Part shown: in pieces, positions 63,238 to 64,000 of the stretch
Layout: each line of letters starts with the position of its first letter
How positions within the stretch are numbered: the stretch's first letter is position 1
From: Leptidea sinapis
Taxonomy: Eukaryota > Arthropoda > Insecta > Lepidoptera > Pieridae
Reading direction: 5' to 3'
Length of the DNA stretch: 64,000 bases
NCBI RefSeq assembly: GCF_905404315.1
Contig: NC_066311.1
Coordinates: forward strand, 6,386,001 to 6,450,000
The notes under the pieces: model-generated
What the model was told of the DNA's origin: nothing
What the model saw: only the letters and a program-made list of their open reading frames with translations
Database searches by the model: none
Made by a program: the position numbers and the translations under genes

Positions 63238-63906
63238 TTGATTTTTCTCAATATATTCATCAAAATTGATGTAGTAGAAACGATAACATTCCTAGGCATT
63301 ACATTAGACTTTAAGCTACAATGGGGTGCTCATATAAAAAACTTATGTAATCGACTTAGCTCTGCAGTATTAGCGATAAAAAAAATTAGGCAGCTGACAG
63401 ATGTTGAAACGGCTAGACTTGTATATTTCAGCTACATTCATAGTGTCATGTCTTACGGAATTATATTGTGGGGTAGGGCTGCAGATATTGAAAACATATT
63501 TGTGCTGCAGAAAAGAGCAATTCGAGCAGTCTATAAAAATGCGTTCAAGGGATTCATTGAGAGAAAAGTTTAGTGAAATAAATATTATGACAGTACACTG
63601 CCTGCACATATTCGAGAACCTCCTATACGCTCATAAAATACAAATTAGACAATTTAAAAAGAATAGTGATGTACACAGTGTCAATACTCGAAACAAACAT
63701 AAACTCGCAATTCCATCTACTAGGCTCCGTAAAATTGCTAAATCTTTTAAAGTGGATTGTGTTATAAATAATTAATTAATAAACTCCCAAATGAAATTAA
63801 AATATTACCTATTAAAAAATTTAAATGTGTCGTAAAAAATAAATTAACATCTAAAGCCTATTATAATGTGAAAGATTATTTGAATGATAAAGATAGTTGG
63901 AATTAA
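63238..63906 (+). pseudogene. Jockey-like non-LTR reverse transcriptase, C-terminal half, frameshifted
   Basis: First frame: VETITFLGITLDFKLQWGAH, LSSAVLAIKKIRQLTDVETA, RLVYFSYIHSVMSYGIILWG, ENIFVLQKRAIRAVY. After a +1 shift at about 63540: RDSLREKFSEINIMTVHCLH, SVNTRNKHKLAIPSTRL. After a further shift near 63775: LPNEIKILPIKKFKCVVKNK and AYYNVKDYLNDKDSW-stop at 63904-63906. The order FLGI.lD..l.W..H, Y...hs.msYgi..WG, vf.lQKRaiR.i, R...k.f.....lt....YI, NtR, f..lP, aYY...dyl matches jockey-like elements along their last ~220 residues. The catalytic palm lies upstream and is absent (5' truncation). Confidence 0.85.
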
Positions 63907-64000
63907 TGTTCTAAATTTTGTTAATGAATATTGTTATACTCATTTGAATGCTATTGTAACTTTTGAACTTCATCCTGACTTGCACTAAATAACTTATAAA
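63907..64000 (+). mobile_element. 3' UTR of the jockey-like element, running off the window
   Basis: AT-rich sequence directly after the stop codon (TTAATGAATATTGTTATACTC, GACTTGCACTAAATAAC). The end of the element is not reached. Confidence 0.5.

Overview
The window is a 64-kb stretch of AT-rich eukaryotic nuclear DNA, almost certainly from a moth or butterfly (Lepidoptera). The evidence is the repeat content. There are many short non-autonomous Helitron-like elements ending in GGGTCAGCTAG, 3' ends of jockey/CR1-like and RTE-like non-LTR retrotransposons, tRNA-derived SINEs, a very abundant ~310-bp poly(A)-ended SINE-like family, and an insect-type mitochondrial nad2 insertion. I found no intact protein-coding gene. 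Every convincing protein similarity is a broken mobile-element protein (reverse transcriptase C-termini, two mariner/Tc1 transposase remnants, one Helitron helicase scrap) or the mitochondrial fragment. One ~110-residue reading frame at 35650-35975 (minus) resembles nothing I know and is the only candidate for a piece of a host gene. Sequence homology here comes from reading and translating by eye; family assignments are from memory of motif patterns, not database searches.

Layout. 1-6.3 kb is dense in short elements: Helitron-like copies (two of them head-to-tail at 2870-3606), a TTAA-flanked piggyBac-like MITE sitting inside a SINE A copy, a TIR MITE at 4604-4925 and fold-back MITEs. 6.3-10.4 kb is mostly unassigned sequence with a SINE, a SINE A fragment and a reverse-transcriptase scrap. 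At 11.9-14.5 kb two copies of one unnamed repeat have each been split by a different non-LTR retrotransposon. 15.9-16.2 kb is the nad2 NUMT. 16.75-19.63 kb is the most unusual object: a 2.9-kb unit bracketed by a perfect 14-bp inverted repeat. It holds two unlike tandem arrays (100/111-bp and 99-bp units) that share a CCAAGATGGC motif, in direct orientation in the left array and inverted in the right one.

19.7-36.3 kb alternates SINE A copies, LINE 3' ends, Helitron-like elements (including tandem-repeat-bearing ones at 25.2 and 28.1 kb), a Helitron helicase relic and a mariner relic. 36.3-44.9 kb is comparatively repeat-poor, with a decayed mariner transposase at 39.4-39.9 kb, a tRNA-derived SINE and a tRNA-containing composite repeat. 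45-64 kb is again repeat-dense: two RTE or jockey remnants, an inverted pair of near-identical Helitrons, a Helitron inserted in a Helitron at the canonical A|T site, and a jockey-like reverse transcriptase running off the right edge.

Family names used below are local labels. SINE A is the ~310-bp family beginning CCAGTGGGAGGCTCC and ending TTATTTTCATAAAAAA. LINE B is the non-LTR family with C-terminal motif LWNELP and 3' end ATGGAATAGGAGGACAAACG (read on the antisense strand). Hel-1 is the Helitron-like family beginning TCTATATATA. Hel-2 is the one beginning TCTTATATCTTTAAACGAGC. MITE D is the TTAA-flanked family and MITE H the fold-back family with CACGTGTTTCGCCTC.
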